Shown here piece after piece: positions 26,529 to 37,700 of a stretch of 64,000 nucleotides of DNA (the first letter of the stretch is position 1; each line of letters starts with the position of its first letter). Position numbers and translations under genes: made by a program. The notes under the pieces were generated by a model. The model was not told where the DNA came from, made no database searches, and worked only from the letters and a program-made list of their open reading frames with translations. The DNA comes from Candidatus Pantoea varia (GTDB lineage: Bacteria; Pseudomonadota; Gammaproteobacteria; Enterobacterales; Enterobacteriaceae): assembly GCF_900115075.1 (NCBI RefSeq), contig NZ_FOVG01000003.1:248001-312000 (forward strand), in the 5' to 3' direction.

Positions 26529-28028
26529 ATGAGCCGGAAGTGGAAAACAGTTAAACGCAGACTCTGGCGTCTGGTGATAGTCGTCGGGGTGCTGTTACTG
26601 CTGCTACTGATTATCCGAATCTATGAAGCCGAGCGCGGACCGGCATTACATCGCTGGCACACCTGGATCCCCCATGAGCTGACAGTAGAACAACTTGATA
26701 GCGGCACGTACGCCGATTACCTCAATGCTGAAAATCAACTGTTTGACGAGATGAAGCAGCAGGTCAGCGACAAACTTGAAGCTGAAGATAAAACGCCACT
26801 CAACCGATATTATCCCGGTAGCATGATCTATCCCGGTCATTTTACGCAGGACTGGAACCGTTCCTATATTCTGCGCCCGACAGGGACTCCGCGCGGTGCA
26901 GTGGTACTGTTGCATGGTCTGACTGACAGTCCTTACAGTCTGCGTCATGTGGCAGAGGCGTATCGACAGCAGGGCTATGTGGCGGTGGCGATCAGGTTAC
27001 CGGGTCACGGCACGGTGCCTGCGGGGCTGACCGATGTTGACTGGCAGGACTGGATGGCCGCCACACGTCTGGCGGTGCGGGAAGCGACACGTCTGGCAGG
27101 CACGCAGACGCCGCTTCATCTGGTAGGGTTCTCGAACGGTGGGGCGCTGGCGGTAAAATATGCGCTCGACAGCCTGGGCGATCATTCCCTGCGTCGTCCG
27201 CAGCAGCTGATACTGTTATCGCCGATGATCGGTGTGACGCGTTTTGCCCGCTTCGCCGGTATCGCCGGGCTGCCCTCTGTTTTTCCGGCCTTCTCAAAAA
27301 CCGCGTGGCTGAATATCGTGCCGGAGTTTAATCCGTTTAAATATAACTCTTTTCCGGTTCACGCTGCCCGCCAGACCTATTTGCTGACGCAGGCGCTGCA
27401 GAAGGAGATCCAGCAGTACGCGCGTAATCAGCAGCTGTCCGGCTTCCCGCCGGTACTGACTTTCCAGTCGGTGATGGATTCCACCGTCAGCACACCCTCG
27501 GTAATCCGCTCGTTGTATAACTTCCTGCCAGAGAATGGCAGTGAGCTGGTGCTGTTCGATATCAATCAGGCGGTCAGCGTCAGTCCGCTATTTCGTCACT
27601 CCTCTTACACGGCGGTTAATCAGCTGTTGCCCGTTGCGCGTCGCAATTATGCCTCGACGGTAATCACCAATGCCTCCGCGACCTCGCTGGATATGGTTAC
27701 GAAAAGCGTGCCTGCCGGTGAGATTCAGGAGCGGATTCAGCCGCTGGCAATCGACTATCCGGCGGGTCTCTACTCGCTGTCACACGTTGCCATTCCGTTC
27801 CCGGCTGAGGATGGGTTATATGGCAGTGCGCCCGCGAAGAAGAATGAGTTTGGTATCAGTTTTGGGACGCTGTCACTGCGTGGCGAGAGTGCGGTGCTGA
27901 TTGTCGGGCTGGACTCGATTATGCGCGCCACCTCCAACCCGTTTTACCCTTATATGATTAACCGAATCGATCACCACATTGGTTGCAGTGACAAGCCGCA
28001 ACTGGCGGCCTGCCTGAACAGCGACTGA
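26529..28028 (+). CDS. Membrane-anchored alpha/beta hydrolase
   Basis: The 499-aa protein has an N-terminal basic stretch and one membrane helix (about residues 15-28), then a periplasm- or cytoplasm-facing alpha/beta hydrolase domain. Visible landmarks are the oxyanion-hole strand VVLLHGLTDSPYS, GHGTVP, and the nucleophile elbow VGFSNGGALA. The acid and His residues are not assigned with certainty. It sits 18 bases behind pagP, so the two may form an operon; a role on lipid or envelope substrates is an inference from that. Confidence 0.78.
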   Translation: MSRKWKTVKRRLWRLVIVVGVLLLLLLIIRIYEAERGPALHRWHTWIPHELTVEQLDSGTYADYLNAENQLFDEMKQQVSDKLEAEDKTPLNRYYPGSMIYPGHFTQDWNRSYILRPTGTPRGAVVLLHGLTDSPYSLRHVAEAYRQQGYVAVAIRLPGHGTVPAGLTDVDWQDWMAATRLAVREATRLAGTQTPLHLVGFSNGGALAVKYALDSLGDHSLRRPQQLILLSPMIGVTRFARFAGIAGLPSVFPAFSKTAWLNIVPEFNPFKYNSFPVHAARQTYLLTQALQKEIQQYARNQQLSGFPPVLTFQSVMDSTVSTPSVIRSLYNFLPENGSELVLFDINQAVSVSPLFRHSSYTAVNQLLPVARRNYASTVITNASATSLDMVTKSVPAGEIQERIQPLAIDYPAGLYSLSHVAIPFPAEDGLYGSAPAKKNEFGISFGTLSLRGESAVLIVGLDSIMRATSNPFYPYMINRIDHHIGCSDKPQLAACLNSD

Positions 28029-28038
28029 ACCGCAAAAG

Positions 28039-28067
28039 CATCAGGCCCGCATCGTGCGGGCCTGATG
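28039..28067 (-). terminator. Terminator between convergent hydrolase and aldo-keto reductase genes
   Basis: CATCAGGCCCGCA at 28039-28051 pairs perfectly with TGCGGGCCTGATG at 28055-28067 around a 3-base loop. Read on the minus strand the stem is followed by CTTTTG. It touches the reductase stop codon and probably serves both genes. Confidence 0.8.
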
Positions 28068-28922
28068 TTACAAGGTATTCAGCTTTTCCATCACCTCATC
28101 TGACAGTTGCAGGTTGCCGCTGGCGAGGTTCTCTTTGAGATGTTCAGGCGAAGAGGTGCCAGGAATCAACAGAATATTAGGTGAGCGCCGCAGCAACCAT
28201 GCGAGTGCGACCTGCATCGGGGTGGCATTCAGGGAGGCAGCCACTTCATTAAGCCGATCAGACTGCAACGGAGAAAAACCGCCCAGCGGGAAAAACGGCA
28301 CGTAAGCGATGCCCTGCTGCGCCAGCTGATCCACCAGCCCATCATCCTGTCGATGCGCGAGGTTATACATATTCTGTACGCAGACAATCGGCGTCATCGC
28401 CTGCGCTTCTGCGATTTGCGTGGCAGTGACGTTGCTCAGGCCAATGTGACGAATCAGCCCGCGCGCCTGGAGTTCCAGCAGCGCCTCCAGCTGGGGTGCC
28501 AGAGAGCCCTCTTTAGGTTTAGCCGGATGCAACATACTGCGGAGGTTCACCACCTCAATCACGTCCAGCCCCAGGTTACGCAGGTTATCTTCTACTGCCT
28601 GCGTCAGCGCCTCAGGTTCCATCGCCGTCAGCCAGCCGCCTTTGCCGTCGCGGCGTGCACCCACTTTGGTGACAAGGCAGAGATCCTGCGGATAAGGATG
28701 GAGCGCCTTTTTGATTAACTGGTTGGTTACGTGCGGCCCATAAAAGTCGCTGGTGTCGATATGATTAACGCCTGCTTCAATGGCATTGCGCAAAACCTGT
28801 ATGGCCCGGGTTTCATCTTTGACCGGTCCGAACACGCCAGGCCCGGCCAGTTGCATCGCGCCGTAGCCGAGACGGTTAACTTCACGATCGCCTAACGTAA
28901 AAGTCATGGTGGTATTTGACAT
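28068..28922 (-). CDS. Aldo/keto reductase (YdbC-like)
   Basis: The 284-aa TIM-barrel oxidoreductase has the aldo-keto reductase tetrad regions: HIDTSDFYGPHVTNQLI (Asp and Tyr), LVTKVGARRDG (Lys) and RSMLHPAKP (His). The family signature RHIGLSNVTATQIAEA and the NADPH-binding end LLIPGTSSPEHLKENLASG are intact. AGGAGG lies 5 bases before the ATG. A divergent LysR gene 95 bases away is its likely regulator. YdbC-type enzymes reduce small aldehydes such as pyridoxal; substrate not fixed. Confidence 0.88.
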   Translation of the reverse strand: MSNTTMTFTLGDREVNRLGYGAMQLAGPGVFGPVKDETRAIQVLRNAIEAGVNHIDTSDFYGPHVTNQLIKKALHPYPQDLCLVTKVGARRDGKGGWLTAMEPEALTQAVEDNLRNLGLDVIEVVNLRSMLHPAKPKEGSLAPQLEALLELQARGLIRHIGLSNVTATQIAEAQAMTPIVCVQNMYNLAHRQDDGLVDQLAQQGIAYVPFFPLGGFSPLQSDRLNEVAASLNATPMQVALAWLLRRSPNILLIPGTSSPEHLKENLASGNLQLSDEVMEKLNTL

Positions 28923-29017
28923 GAAAACCTCCTGCGTGAATGTAGATTAATTGTAACGGTGATTTAGCTGTGCAACTATCTGGTGAAATCAGGACAGACT
29001 GTACGGGGTGATGCACA

Positions 29018-29965
29018 ATGGCGATCGATATGGCGCTGCTGGATGCCGTAGTCGCGGTGGCAAAAGCGGGAGGGTTTCGGGAAGCGGCGCGCGTCACGGG
29101 CAGCAATGCTTCGCGGCTGAGCGATGCAGTACGACGGGCGGAGCAGCAACTGGGTATTCGACTGTTTCATCGCACCACCCGCACCGTGGTGTTAACCGAA
29201 GCGGGCAGGGCGCTGATAGAGCGTCTTCTGCCCGCGATGAATGAAGTTAACGCCGCGCTGGATGCGTTGAATCGCTACCGCAACACGCCTGGCGGCACGC
29301 TGCGGCTGAATGTCCCGGTCAGCGCCACGCGGCTGGTGCTGCCTGCGCTGGTACCGGCGTTCCTGCGGCGTTATCCCGATATCCGGCTGGAAATCGTTGC
29401 GGAAAGCAATGTGCAGGACGTTTTTCGTGACGGCTGTGACGCCGGGATTCGCTATGATGAGCGGCTTGAGCAGGATATGGTGGCGATACCGATTGGCCCG
29501 CGTCAGCAGCGGTTCGCGCTGGCGGCTTCTCCGGCTTACCTGGCTGAATATGGCCGACCGGAACACCCACGCGATTTGATCCATCATCGCTGCCTGCGTG
29601 GCCGTTATGCCAGCGGCATCATGGCAGACTGGACCTTCAGTCGGGAGGGTGAAGAGATCAGTGTTGAAACCAGCGGGCCGCTGGTGGTCACCGTCGGTGG
29701 TGCAATGGATCTGGCGGTGGACGCGGCCATCGCCGGAAGCGGCGTGATCTATCTGTTTGATGAGTGGCTCCGCCCAGCCCTGGACAGCGGCAAGCTGGAA
29801 CCGCTACTGCAATCCTGGTGGCTGACTTTCTCCGGTCCGTGGCTTTACTACAACGATCGGCGTCTGATCCCGGCGCCGCTTCAGGCCTTTATCGACTTTG
29901 TCCGCGAAACAAACGAGCGCGAAAAAAACTCAGCTATACCAGCTGAACCCCTGCGGAACCCGTGA
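29018..29965 (+). CDS. LysR-family regulator
   Basis: The 315-aa protein has the LysR helix-turn-helix (GGFREAARVTGSNASRLSDA, then EQQLGIRLFHRTTRTVVLTE) and an effector domain from about residue 92. It is divergent from the aldo-keto reductase gene. Its 3' end overlaps the convergent lhr gene by 36 bases. Confidence 0.9.
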   Translation: MAIDMALLDAVVAVAKAGGFREAARVTGSNASRLSDAVRRAEQQLGIRLFHRTTRTVVLTEAGRALIERLLPAMNEVNAALDALNRYRNTPGGTLRLNVPVSATRLVLPALVPAFLRRYPDIRLEIVAESNVQDVFRDGCDAGIRYDERLEQDMVAIPIGPRQQRFALAASPAYLAEYGRPEHPRDLIHHRCLRGRYASGIMADWTFSREGEEISVETSGPLVVTVGGAMDLAVDAAIAGSGVIYLFDEWLRPALDSGKLEPLLQSWWLTFSGPWLYYNDRRLIPAPLQAFIDFVRETNEREKNSAIPAEPLRNP

Positions 29966-32900
29966 AAAACCGGCGTGTCGCAGTGCGTTAAGCAGCGGTG
30001 ACTGCGTCACGGGTTGTCCATCCACCGTTTCAAGTGTAAAACTCGCAGACTTCTCCCGTTTCAGCGCAATGCTTAGCGCCACCACCGCCGCCACAAGCTG
30101 TGCGGATTCGTCGCTGAACGTCAGTAACTCTTTGCCTGCCGGGGTCAGGTAAAGCAACAGCGCGCCGCCTGCAATTACCACGCGTGCCCCCTGACGGCGG
30201 GTCTGACGGATGCCGCTGGGATGGACCGGCCAGCCCAGCATTGCCCCAAACGGATTCGCTGGATCGAGTGAGGCCAGTGCCACCGCCTCTGTTGTGATTT
30301 CCGGGTTGTCTGCCAGCTTCCGCAGCCGCTCAATGGTGCTATGGTCGGCAAATTGCGCACCGCCTGCACCGGCGACAAACCGGCCACGCAGCAGCCGACC
30401 GGCATCTTCCATGCCACGTAACACCGGCTGCAACGCCGGAAATCCTCCGGGGATCTGTTCCGATACCGCGCAGCCACGTGTGATCACCCCATAACGGTCG
30501 AGCAGGTTTTCCACCAGTGAAAGGGCAAGCCGGGCAGGCGCAATCTCCTGTCGGTTAACTCGTGACCAGCGGCCAGCCAGTGTATTGACCGCCGGACGGC
30601 GTGCCGGCAGAGCGCCTGGGGTGAAGCGCTGCCCAAAGCGGGTGCGCAGGGTGCGCGCGGGACGTGAACGGGTTGCGCCTGGCGTGGTCAGCAATCCGCG
30701 TACCGCAATCCAGCTGTCGGAACTGACAGAGCCCTGCCACACCAGTTGCCACAGGGCGTCATAGATCTCTGTAGCCTGGGTCTCTTCTTCCATCTGCGCC
30801 ATGATCTCATGAACAAACCACGAGCCTCCCCGGCTTAGTGCGTCGAGAGTCGCCTGCTGAATCGGCGTCAGAGGCTGTGTGATGTCAATCACCGGCAGTG
30901 TTTCAGCGGCATATTCCGCGAGGTGCAGCGAGATCAGACCATCATTCTGACTCAGCGCTTTGTGTCCGCACCAGCTAACCTCGCCACTGGCTAAAAGTTC
31001 GTCGAGCATCGCAGGCTGATAGTCGGCTATCCTGGCGCGCAGGATTTGTGACTCCCACAGCGAGGCCGGTAACGGCACGCCCGCCAGTTGCTCGATCACC
31101 CGCAACAGTCCATTGGTACCCAATAATTCTTCGCGCTGCGGGCTAAGCAGACCGTGACGCTTCAGCAGCAGGCTGACCCAGGCGGCGGGTGGAACAGGGC
31201 GGGTTGACTCGCGTGCTGATTGCAGTGAACGTAAGCGCAGTCTCTTGAAGATTTCTGAAGAGACCCACGTCGTTTCCGATTCGTCGGCTGCCATGCCTGT
31301 ATTCAGCAGACTGCCCTGCTGATGCAGGGAAAGCAGCACCTCATTCACCACGGCGACACCCAGACCAAAATGCATGGCCAGTTGTCGGGCGGTGAACAGC
31401 GCATGGGTACGGGCGAAGCGGTTAATCAGATCGTGCAGTGGAGCAGATTGTGGCTCCAGAAATGTCGTGGGCAAATCGTCTGGCAGCACAATGGCCAGCG
31501 CATCGCGCAGGCGGGCCGCGTCTTCAATGACCGCCCAGCGATCTTCACCCGCGAGAGTAACCGGAATGATTCGCCGGGCGGCAGAGAACTGCGCGACTGC
31601 TTCTTTAATCTGCGGGTCGTTACCGCGGAACCGTGCCGCAATACCGGCAACGGAGAGTGGGCCGAGGTCGCGCAGCACGTCGATGATGCCTTCTGTGTGC
31701 TGTGCCTGATAGCGGGCGTCGAGGCGTTGCAGTTCCTTCTCAACCTGTTCAACAACGTCCGGTGCCAGTAAATCACGCTTGCGGGTCTGGCCGAGCAGTT
31801 CACCCAACAGGTTTGTGTCGAGCGCCAGCAATGAGGCGCGCCGTTCTGCCTGAGGTGCATCGCTGGCGTAGATAAACTCGGCGACGTAACCAAAGAGTAG
31901 CGGCGCGGCGAAAGGGGAGGGCTGTTCGGTCGTCACCTCAACCATTTTTACGTTGCCTTGTGTCACTTGTTCCATCAGCTGGTGCAGCGCTGGCAGATCG
32001 TAGACATCCTGCAGGCATTCGCGTGCGGTTTCGATCAGGATGGGGAAATCGTCAAACTGACGGGCGACTTCCAGCAACTGACCGGCCCGCAGCCGCTGTT
32101 GCCAGAGCGGCGATCGTTTGCCCGGATTACGCCTCGGCAGTAGCAGCGCGCGTGAGGCACATTCCCGGAAGCGGGCGGCAAACAGCGCCGACTGGCCGAC
32201 ACTCTCAGTGACCTCCTGGGTGAGCAGGTCGGCATCGAACATGAACAGCTCAGCACCGGGTAACAGCCCTTCGCTGGCAGGAAAGCGGGCCACGATACCG
32301 TCATCGCTGGCCGCCACAGAAGCATCGATACCCATACGTTGCTGGATACGAGCGGCAATCGCCAGCGCCCAGGGCGCATTGACCCTTTTTCCCCACGGCG
32401 AATGCAGGATTAGCCGCCAGTCGCCGATTTCGTCACGGCAGCGTTCTATCAGCAACGTGCGATCATCCGGCAGTACACCGGTCGCGGCGCGTTGTTCATC
32501 CAGCAAAGCCAGCAGATTCATGACCGCATGGCTATCCAGTCCCAGCGCGCGAAGCTGCTGCTGCGCATCGTCCGGTGAAGCCGCATTGAGCTGACGCAAA
32601 AACAGCCCGAGGCTGGCACCTGAATCCGCCGAACGGCCAACGCCTTCCCCACGCCAGAACGGCAGACGAGCCGGACGGCCCGGCGCAGGCACTACCAGCA
32701 CCTGATCGTGGGTAATCTGCTGAATCCGCCATGACGTCGCGCCCAGCGTAATGATGTCGTTGACCCGCGACTCATAGACCATCTCTTCGTCCAGTTCGCC
32801 GACCCGACGTGAGCCTGCCTGCTCTTCGCCTTCCGGCAGAATGACGCTGAACATCCCACGATCGGGAATGGTGCCGCCGCTGGTCACGGCCAGATGCTGT

Positions 32901-34459
32901 GCGCCAGGTCGCGCCGTCAGCAGTCCGCTCTGACGATCCCACACCAGCTGAGGTCGCAGCTGAGCAAAGGCGTCTGAGGGAAATTTACCCGCCAGCATAT
33001 CGAGCGTGGCATCAAACAGCCGACGCGACAGAGTGCGAAACGGATCGGCCCGACAGACCTGCGCGTACCAATCATCGACCTGTAAGGGATCCATTGCGAC
33101 GGCCGCCAGGGTCTGCTGCGCCAGAATATCGAGCGGGTTACGCGGTGGCACCAGCGCATCAAGCTGACCCGCCCGCATCGACTGTAATATTACGGCAGAA
33201 TCCAGTAAATCGCGTCGGGTGCGGGGATAAAGGATGCCGGTGGAGATGCCGCCGACCTGATGTCCGGCACGACCCACCCGCTGCAGTGCACTGGCGACTG
33301 AAAGCGGTGCACCCACCTGAATCACCAGATCCACCGGCCCCATATCAATCCCAAGTTCCAGGCTGGAGGTCGCCACCACACAGCGCAGTCTTCCCTGCTT
33401 CAGAGCGGCTTCAATCTCGCTGCGCTGCTCTTTCGAGACGGAACCGTGATGCGAGCGGGCAATAAGATCATCGCTGTCAGCGCGCTCTGCATCCTGATCG
33501 CCAGCGACTGTCTGCTGTGTCAGATAGCGCGCATTGAGCCGCGCCGTCAGTTTTTCCGCCAGACCACGCGAATTCACAAACACCAGCGTGGCGCGATGGG
33601 CCATGACCTGCTGCAGAATGCGCGCTTCAATGTGCGGCCAGATTGATCCGCTGGCAGACGTGGCTTCACCGGTCAGGTCATCGGGGCTGGCAATATCGGT
33701 CATATCCTCGACCGGTACCTCGATTGTCAGGTGCAGGGTGCGGTCGGCGGCGGGAATCACGACCTGAACGAGCTGACAGCCGCCAAGGAAGGCCGCCACC
33801 CGCTCAACCGGGCGTACCGTGGCGGAAAGCCCAATACGCTGGGCGGGCTGTGGCAGCAGTGCATCCAGCCGTTCCAGGCTCAGCGCCAGCTGGGAACCCC
33901 GCTTTGATCCCGCCACCGCATGCACCTCATCGACAATGATCGTGGTCACGCCCTGCAGCGTCGTGCGGGCTTTTGAGGTCAGCATCAGAAACAGCGACTC
34001 GGGCGTGGTAATCAGGATATCGGGCGGGCGGCGCAACAGCCTGGCGCGCTCTGCACTGGGTGTATCGCCGGAACGCATTCCGATATTCAGAGTGATCTCT
34101 GGCTCATTCAGCGCCTGCCGCTCAGCGTAAACGCCCGCCAGCGGCAGAGTAAGGTTGCGCTGTACGTCCGCGGCCAGCGCTTTAACCGGTGAAATATAGA
34201 GAATGCGGGTGGTCGTTTCACGTGTGGGTGAGGGCTGGACGGTTCGTAACTGAAACAGCGTGTCGATGGCGGTGAGAAAGGCCGCCAGCGTCTTCCCTGA
34301 GCCGGTAGGGGCAATCACCAGCGCATGCTCTCCGCTGGCAATAGCCTGCCATGCCGCCTGCTGCACCGGCGTGGGTTCAGCAAAGGTGGCAGAAAACCAG
34401 CGTCGGGTGGCGGATGAAAACCGGGCTAAGACCGCATCAGATTGGGATTTTGACATCAT
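29930..34459 (-). CDS. lhr: ATP-dependent helicase Lhr
   Basis: At about 1509 residues this is a full-length Lhr (E. coli 1538). The superfamily 2 motifs are in place: Q-motif EPTPVQQAAW, motif I APTGSGKT (about residues 50-57), PVKALAADV, motif II DEVH (near 177), motif III SATVRP, and motif VI QRVGRAGHQ. The Lhr-core winged helix and beta-barrel follow, then the long C-terminal domain. Lhr unwinds DNA-RNA hybrids 3'-5' and is linked to repair. Starts 34459 and 34456 are adjacent ATGs. An iteron-like sequence lies inside the gene at 31215. Confidence 0.93.
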   Translation of the reverse strand: MMSKSQSDAVLARFSSATRRWFSATFAEPTPVQQAAWQAIASGEHALVIAPTGSGKTLAAFLTAIDTLFQLRTVQPSPTRETTTRILYISPVKALAADVQRNLTLPLAGVYAERQALNEPEITLNIGMRSGDTPSAERARLLRRPPDILITTPESLFLMLTSKARTTLQGVTTIIVDEVHAVAGSKRGSQLALSLERLDALLPQPAQRIGLSATVRPVERVAAFLGGCQLVQVVIPAADRTLHLTIEVPVEDMTDIASPDDLTGEATSASGSIWPHIEARILQQVMAHRATLVFVNSRGLAEKLTARLNARYLTQQTVAGDQDAERADSDDLIARSHHGSVSKEQRSEIEAALKQGRLRCVVATSSLELGIDMGPVDLVIQVGAPLSVASALQRVGRAGHQVGGISTGILYPRTRRDLLDSAVILQSMRAGQLDALVPPRNPLDILAQQTLAAVAMDPLQVDDWYAQVCRADPFRTLSRRLFDATLDMLAGKFPSDAFAQLRPQLVWDRQSGLLTARPGAQHLAVTSGGTIPDRGMFSVILPEGEEQAGSRRVGELDEEMVYESRVNDIITLGATSWRIQQITHDQVLVVPAPGRPARLPFWRGEGVGRSADSGASLGLFLRQLNAASPDDAQQQLRALGLDSHAVMNLLALLDEQRAATGVLPDDRTLLIERCRDEIGDWRLILHSPWGKRVNAPWALAIAARIQQRMGIDASVAASDDGIVARFPASEGLLPGAELFMFDADLLTQEVTESVGQSALFAARFRECASRALLLPRRNPGKRSPLWQQRLRAGQLLEVARQFDDFPILIETARECLQDVYDLPALHQLMEQVTQGNVKMVEVTTEQPSPFAAPLLFGYVAEFIYASDAPQAERRASLLALDTNLLGELLGQTRKRDLLAPDVVEQVEKELQRLDARYQAQHTEGIIDVLRDLGPLSVAGIAARFRGNDPQIKEAVAQFSAARRIIPVTLAGEDRWAVIEDAARLRDALAIVLPDDLPTTFLEPQSAPLHDLINRFARTHALFTARQLAMHFGLGVAVVNEVLLSLHQQGSLLNTGMAADESETTWVSSEIFKRLRLRSLQSARESTRPVPPAAWVSLLLKRHGLLSPQREELLGTNGLLRVIEQLAGVPLPASLWESQILRARIADYQPAMLDELLASGEVSWCGHKALSQNDGLISLHLAEYAAETLPVIDITQPLTPIQQATLDALSRGGSWFVHEIMAQMEEETQATEIYDALWQLVWQGSVSSDSWIAVRGLLTTPGATRSRPARTLRTRFGQRFTPGALPARRPAVNTLAGRWSRVNRQEIAPARLALSLVENLLDRYGVITRGCAVSEQIPGGFPALQPVLRGMEDAGRLLRGRFVAGAGGAQFADHSTIERLRKLADNPEITTEAVALASLDPANPFGAMLGWPVHPSGIRQTRRQGARVVIAGGALLLYLTPAGKELLTFSDESAQLVAAVVALSIALKREKSASFTLETVDGQPVTQSPLLNALRHAGFSRVPQGFSWYS
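31215..31230 (-). repeat. Iteron-like sequence inside lhr
   Basis: GCTGATTGCAGTGAAC differs by one base from the RepA iterons in the inverted array. It lies in coding sequence 16-18 kb from repA. Confidence 0.4.
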
Positions 34460-34631
34460 ACTCACGCTATCACGCAGCAACTGCGCCTGAAATTAATCCG
34501 TTGAGTGTAAGTGAAAATTGCGGTTTTTGAATGGCGCAACATACACGGGCTGCGATAGCGAATTCATTTAATGCGCGCTCTCTGGTCTTCGGTAGCATCC
34601 TCATTCGGCAAAACAGTCAGGCATCTGGCTC

Positions 34632-34663
34632 AGCCCGGTGCTGCCTGTCGGCAGTACCGGGCT
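34632..34663. other. Long hairpin between lhr and the autotransporter gene
   Basis: AGCCCGGTGCTGCC at 34632-34645 pairs with GGCAGTACCGGGCT at 34650-34663 (one G-T pair) around a 4-base loop. It lies downstream of the minus-strand autotransporter gene but has no T run on that strand; the plus strand continues TGTTCTT. It may be a weak terminator or a structured RNA end. Confidence 0.5.
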
Positions 34664-34757
34664 TGTTCTTCAGGTTTTAACATCAGTGAGCGGCTGCATG
34701 AGTGGAACGCTGTAACTCGCTATTCAGGCGTAAGCTTCAGCAGTCGGATGCTGTTCT

Positions 34758-37700
34758 TCACCAGCTATATTTCACGGACAACCGGCCTGCGAGGCTGTCC
34801 GATTCGCCTGAATGTGCTGCCTGACCTTCTATCATAAAGGATAAACCGGCCACAGAAGAGAGAGTCAGACGGGGGTTGAACTGAATGGTGTTTTTATCGG
34901 CCCTCGGTCCATTAAGGACAAACGCGTCCTCAGGCAGTGCGCGAAATCGTGCTGTGACGGTACGGTCCTGGGACAACTCATGGACCACAGCAACTGTGGC
35001 ATTAGGGCTTAACATCCATCCGTCAGCAAATTCATAGTTTGCCGCCGCGTGAAGCCCCAGCGACAGCGGTGCTGAAGTGGTGGTATTGCTCTCCACGTTA
35101 AGCGCGGTTGAGCCCGTACTATTAGTACCCTGCTCAGAATAGGTATTTGCATGGTAGTTCGCGAAGTCCAGAGCCACAAAAGGTGACAGTCTGGCAGCAT
35201 CAAAGTCGAAGCGATGGCCTGCTTCAATTCGTGTCCGCCATTCATCTGCACCAAAGGAGCTACTCAACTGATCGGACTGAAGCAAGCCGAAGTCCATGGT
35301 TGAACGTAGTGTTTTATTGCTGAAATGACTATAAGCCTGACTTAACTGAAGATAGTTTTGCTCATAAGCCAGTGCTGAATAGACGAGGGCATGATATCCA
35401 TCATCCTTACCCGACATACCGCCTTCGGAGGTACTGAAATTACCCCGGGTTATGCCAACGGCTCCACCCAAAAGCAGGGTGTCCGAAAGTGCATTATCGA
35501 CGCCAAAGAAAATGCCCGTATAGCTACTATGCCCGCCGGGAAAGCTCTCTGAAGCATCCGGGCTGCGGGTTGTTCTTCCGCCAGTAAATGTCCCCCAGGA
35601 ATGAGAGGTCGGCGCAACAGTCAGGTTAGCCATATTGCCGGAATGAGATGCCGGAATATTTGCATTGCCACTTGCTGGCTGGTATGTCGGGCTGGTGCTT
35701 ATCGGAACGCTATTAATTCCAAGCCAGTCACCCATCTGCCCACCAACAATCTGACTGGCGATCCGTCCGCGATCGATATTATCCGCCTCAGCAAACCCAA
35801 TACCAGGTGCAGAAAGTGTGTGAAGCGCGCTCTGCGCCTGTGGGGTAGTCAACTGATAGAGACTGTTCAAAAGGCGGTTGCCAGCCTCACCTGGCGTACC
35901 TTCGGCAGCGTTATCAAGCGCTTTGCCTACAGCACGTTCATTGCCATTACGTGCAGGCCCGGAAAGCGGGACGGTATTTCTGTTAAGCGCCATATAGACG
36001 TGGTTTGCATCATAACTGAGCTGGGGGGCCAGGAAGGCCAGATCCGTTGAAGCATTGTTAAACGTACCCGCGACTTCTGGCGCAGTAATAATCGTATAGC
36101 GGCTGGCAGGAAGGTAGAGACCACTGCCTGCTTTTACCTGAACCTCTCCTCCACCGAGCGTAACAGGTCCGGTAGCGGTAAGCTGGTCATTTGCGGCAGG
36201 CGTACCCCGGATGGCCAGGATCGAATGACTGGCGAACAATACCTGGCCGTTAGCCGTCAACGTTCCTGTATTTTCCAGCGAGCCAGGCGCCAGAGTACCG
36301 CCACTGTTGACCAGAATATTACCGACTGTACCTGAACCCGCCAGCGTGCCGCTGGTGTTAATGGTCGTCGGCGACGTGATAGCCCCGTTAACTTCAAGCT
36401 TGCCGCCATTGATGATGGTGGCTCCCTGATAGGAACTGTTGCCATTCAGTGTCAGTTCACCACTGCCGGTTTTGGTCAGGCCGCCTGGCCCCGATATGTC
36501 ATTCATCCATGAGTCAGCGGCATTAAGCCCGCCCAGTGATGCATCCATGTTCACGATCACATCGTTGGTAAATGCGCCATATCCACCCGCAGCAGCGAAA
36601 AGATTTAGCCGTGCATAACCTGACCCATCATCCAGTGCGAAACCCGAAGCAATTTCTGTGCTGGCAAGGACTTCGCGACGCTGCTCTGCAGAAAGATAAG
36701 GGAAGCGGGTGGCCAGCAGGGCCTCGGCACCAACCGGCACGACGGGCGCAAGATTCGTCGGCCCCACTGGCGTCATGCCATAAGTCAGGGCAAAAGTGTA
36801 CGCCGCTTCATTGTTTTTATAGTTGGTGAACGCATCAGGACTGGACTGCGCGCATTGCTGTAGAGATTTGTAGGAAACACTACCACACTGCGAGGCGAGA
36901 AAAGCCTGAATGGGAATGGCCTGAGCTGCCAGTTCCTGTGGGAAATCTTCACCAGGATTTGTATATCCGGGCGTATTGTTCAAATATTTGACCATTTCCT
37001 GTGTGGCAAGGATACGACCGCCTATCACGTCCAGAGCATAGTGAACACCGAGAACGAGGCGGCTATTTCCCATGTCAGCGCCTCTTGCGAGTATAGACTG
37101 ATAAAGCTGCGGAACTTCCATAGCAAGAGCAAGCATGACAGCCGTTCCCGCCGTTGTATGGCCGCTCGGGAACGCCGCTGAATTTTGTGATTGAACGATG
37201 CCATAACGTGGATCGAGTTTTATCTGATCACTGACCTGAAAGGGCCGTGGATTTCCCTGAGAGTTTGAGGCATAGAACTGCTGAAGCAGGGTATATCCGG
37301 TTTTTTCTGTGTTGCTATAGACATTACCCGTAGGATCGGGAGCAGGGTCAGTCAGCACGCCGAAATATAGCTTAAGCCTTGAACTGTCGATGCCGACTCT
37401 TTTATTCGCAAAAAAATCCAGAAACTTCAGTGAATTTAACAGGGGTGAAGGGGTGGATGAATCATTAAAAACTGCAAGCAGCTGTTTATCGATTTTAGTG
37501 CCGAAACCGCCATAAACAGAACTATTGGCGTCAACGACAGCCTGGTCTACTCGTTCGGGACTGGCATTGTTATTAAAATTTATGGTTGTTTGCAGGCTTT
37601 GCTGATAGGTCTGCAAGGGTAAAGAATCTATTCCGTTGGTGCCGTTAAGCACCCTGGCCCCGTCGAGTTGGGATACAGTTAGCGGAGGCGGTAATGTGTC

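Noticed and set aside
34632-34663. Confident terminator for the autotransporter gene
   Set aside because: The stem is strong but no T run follows on the minus strand, so it is listed only as a hairpin.
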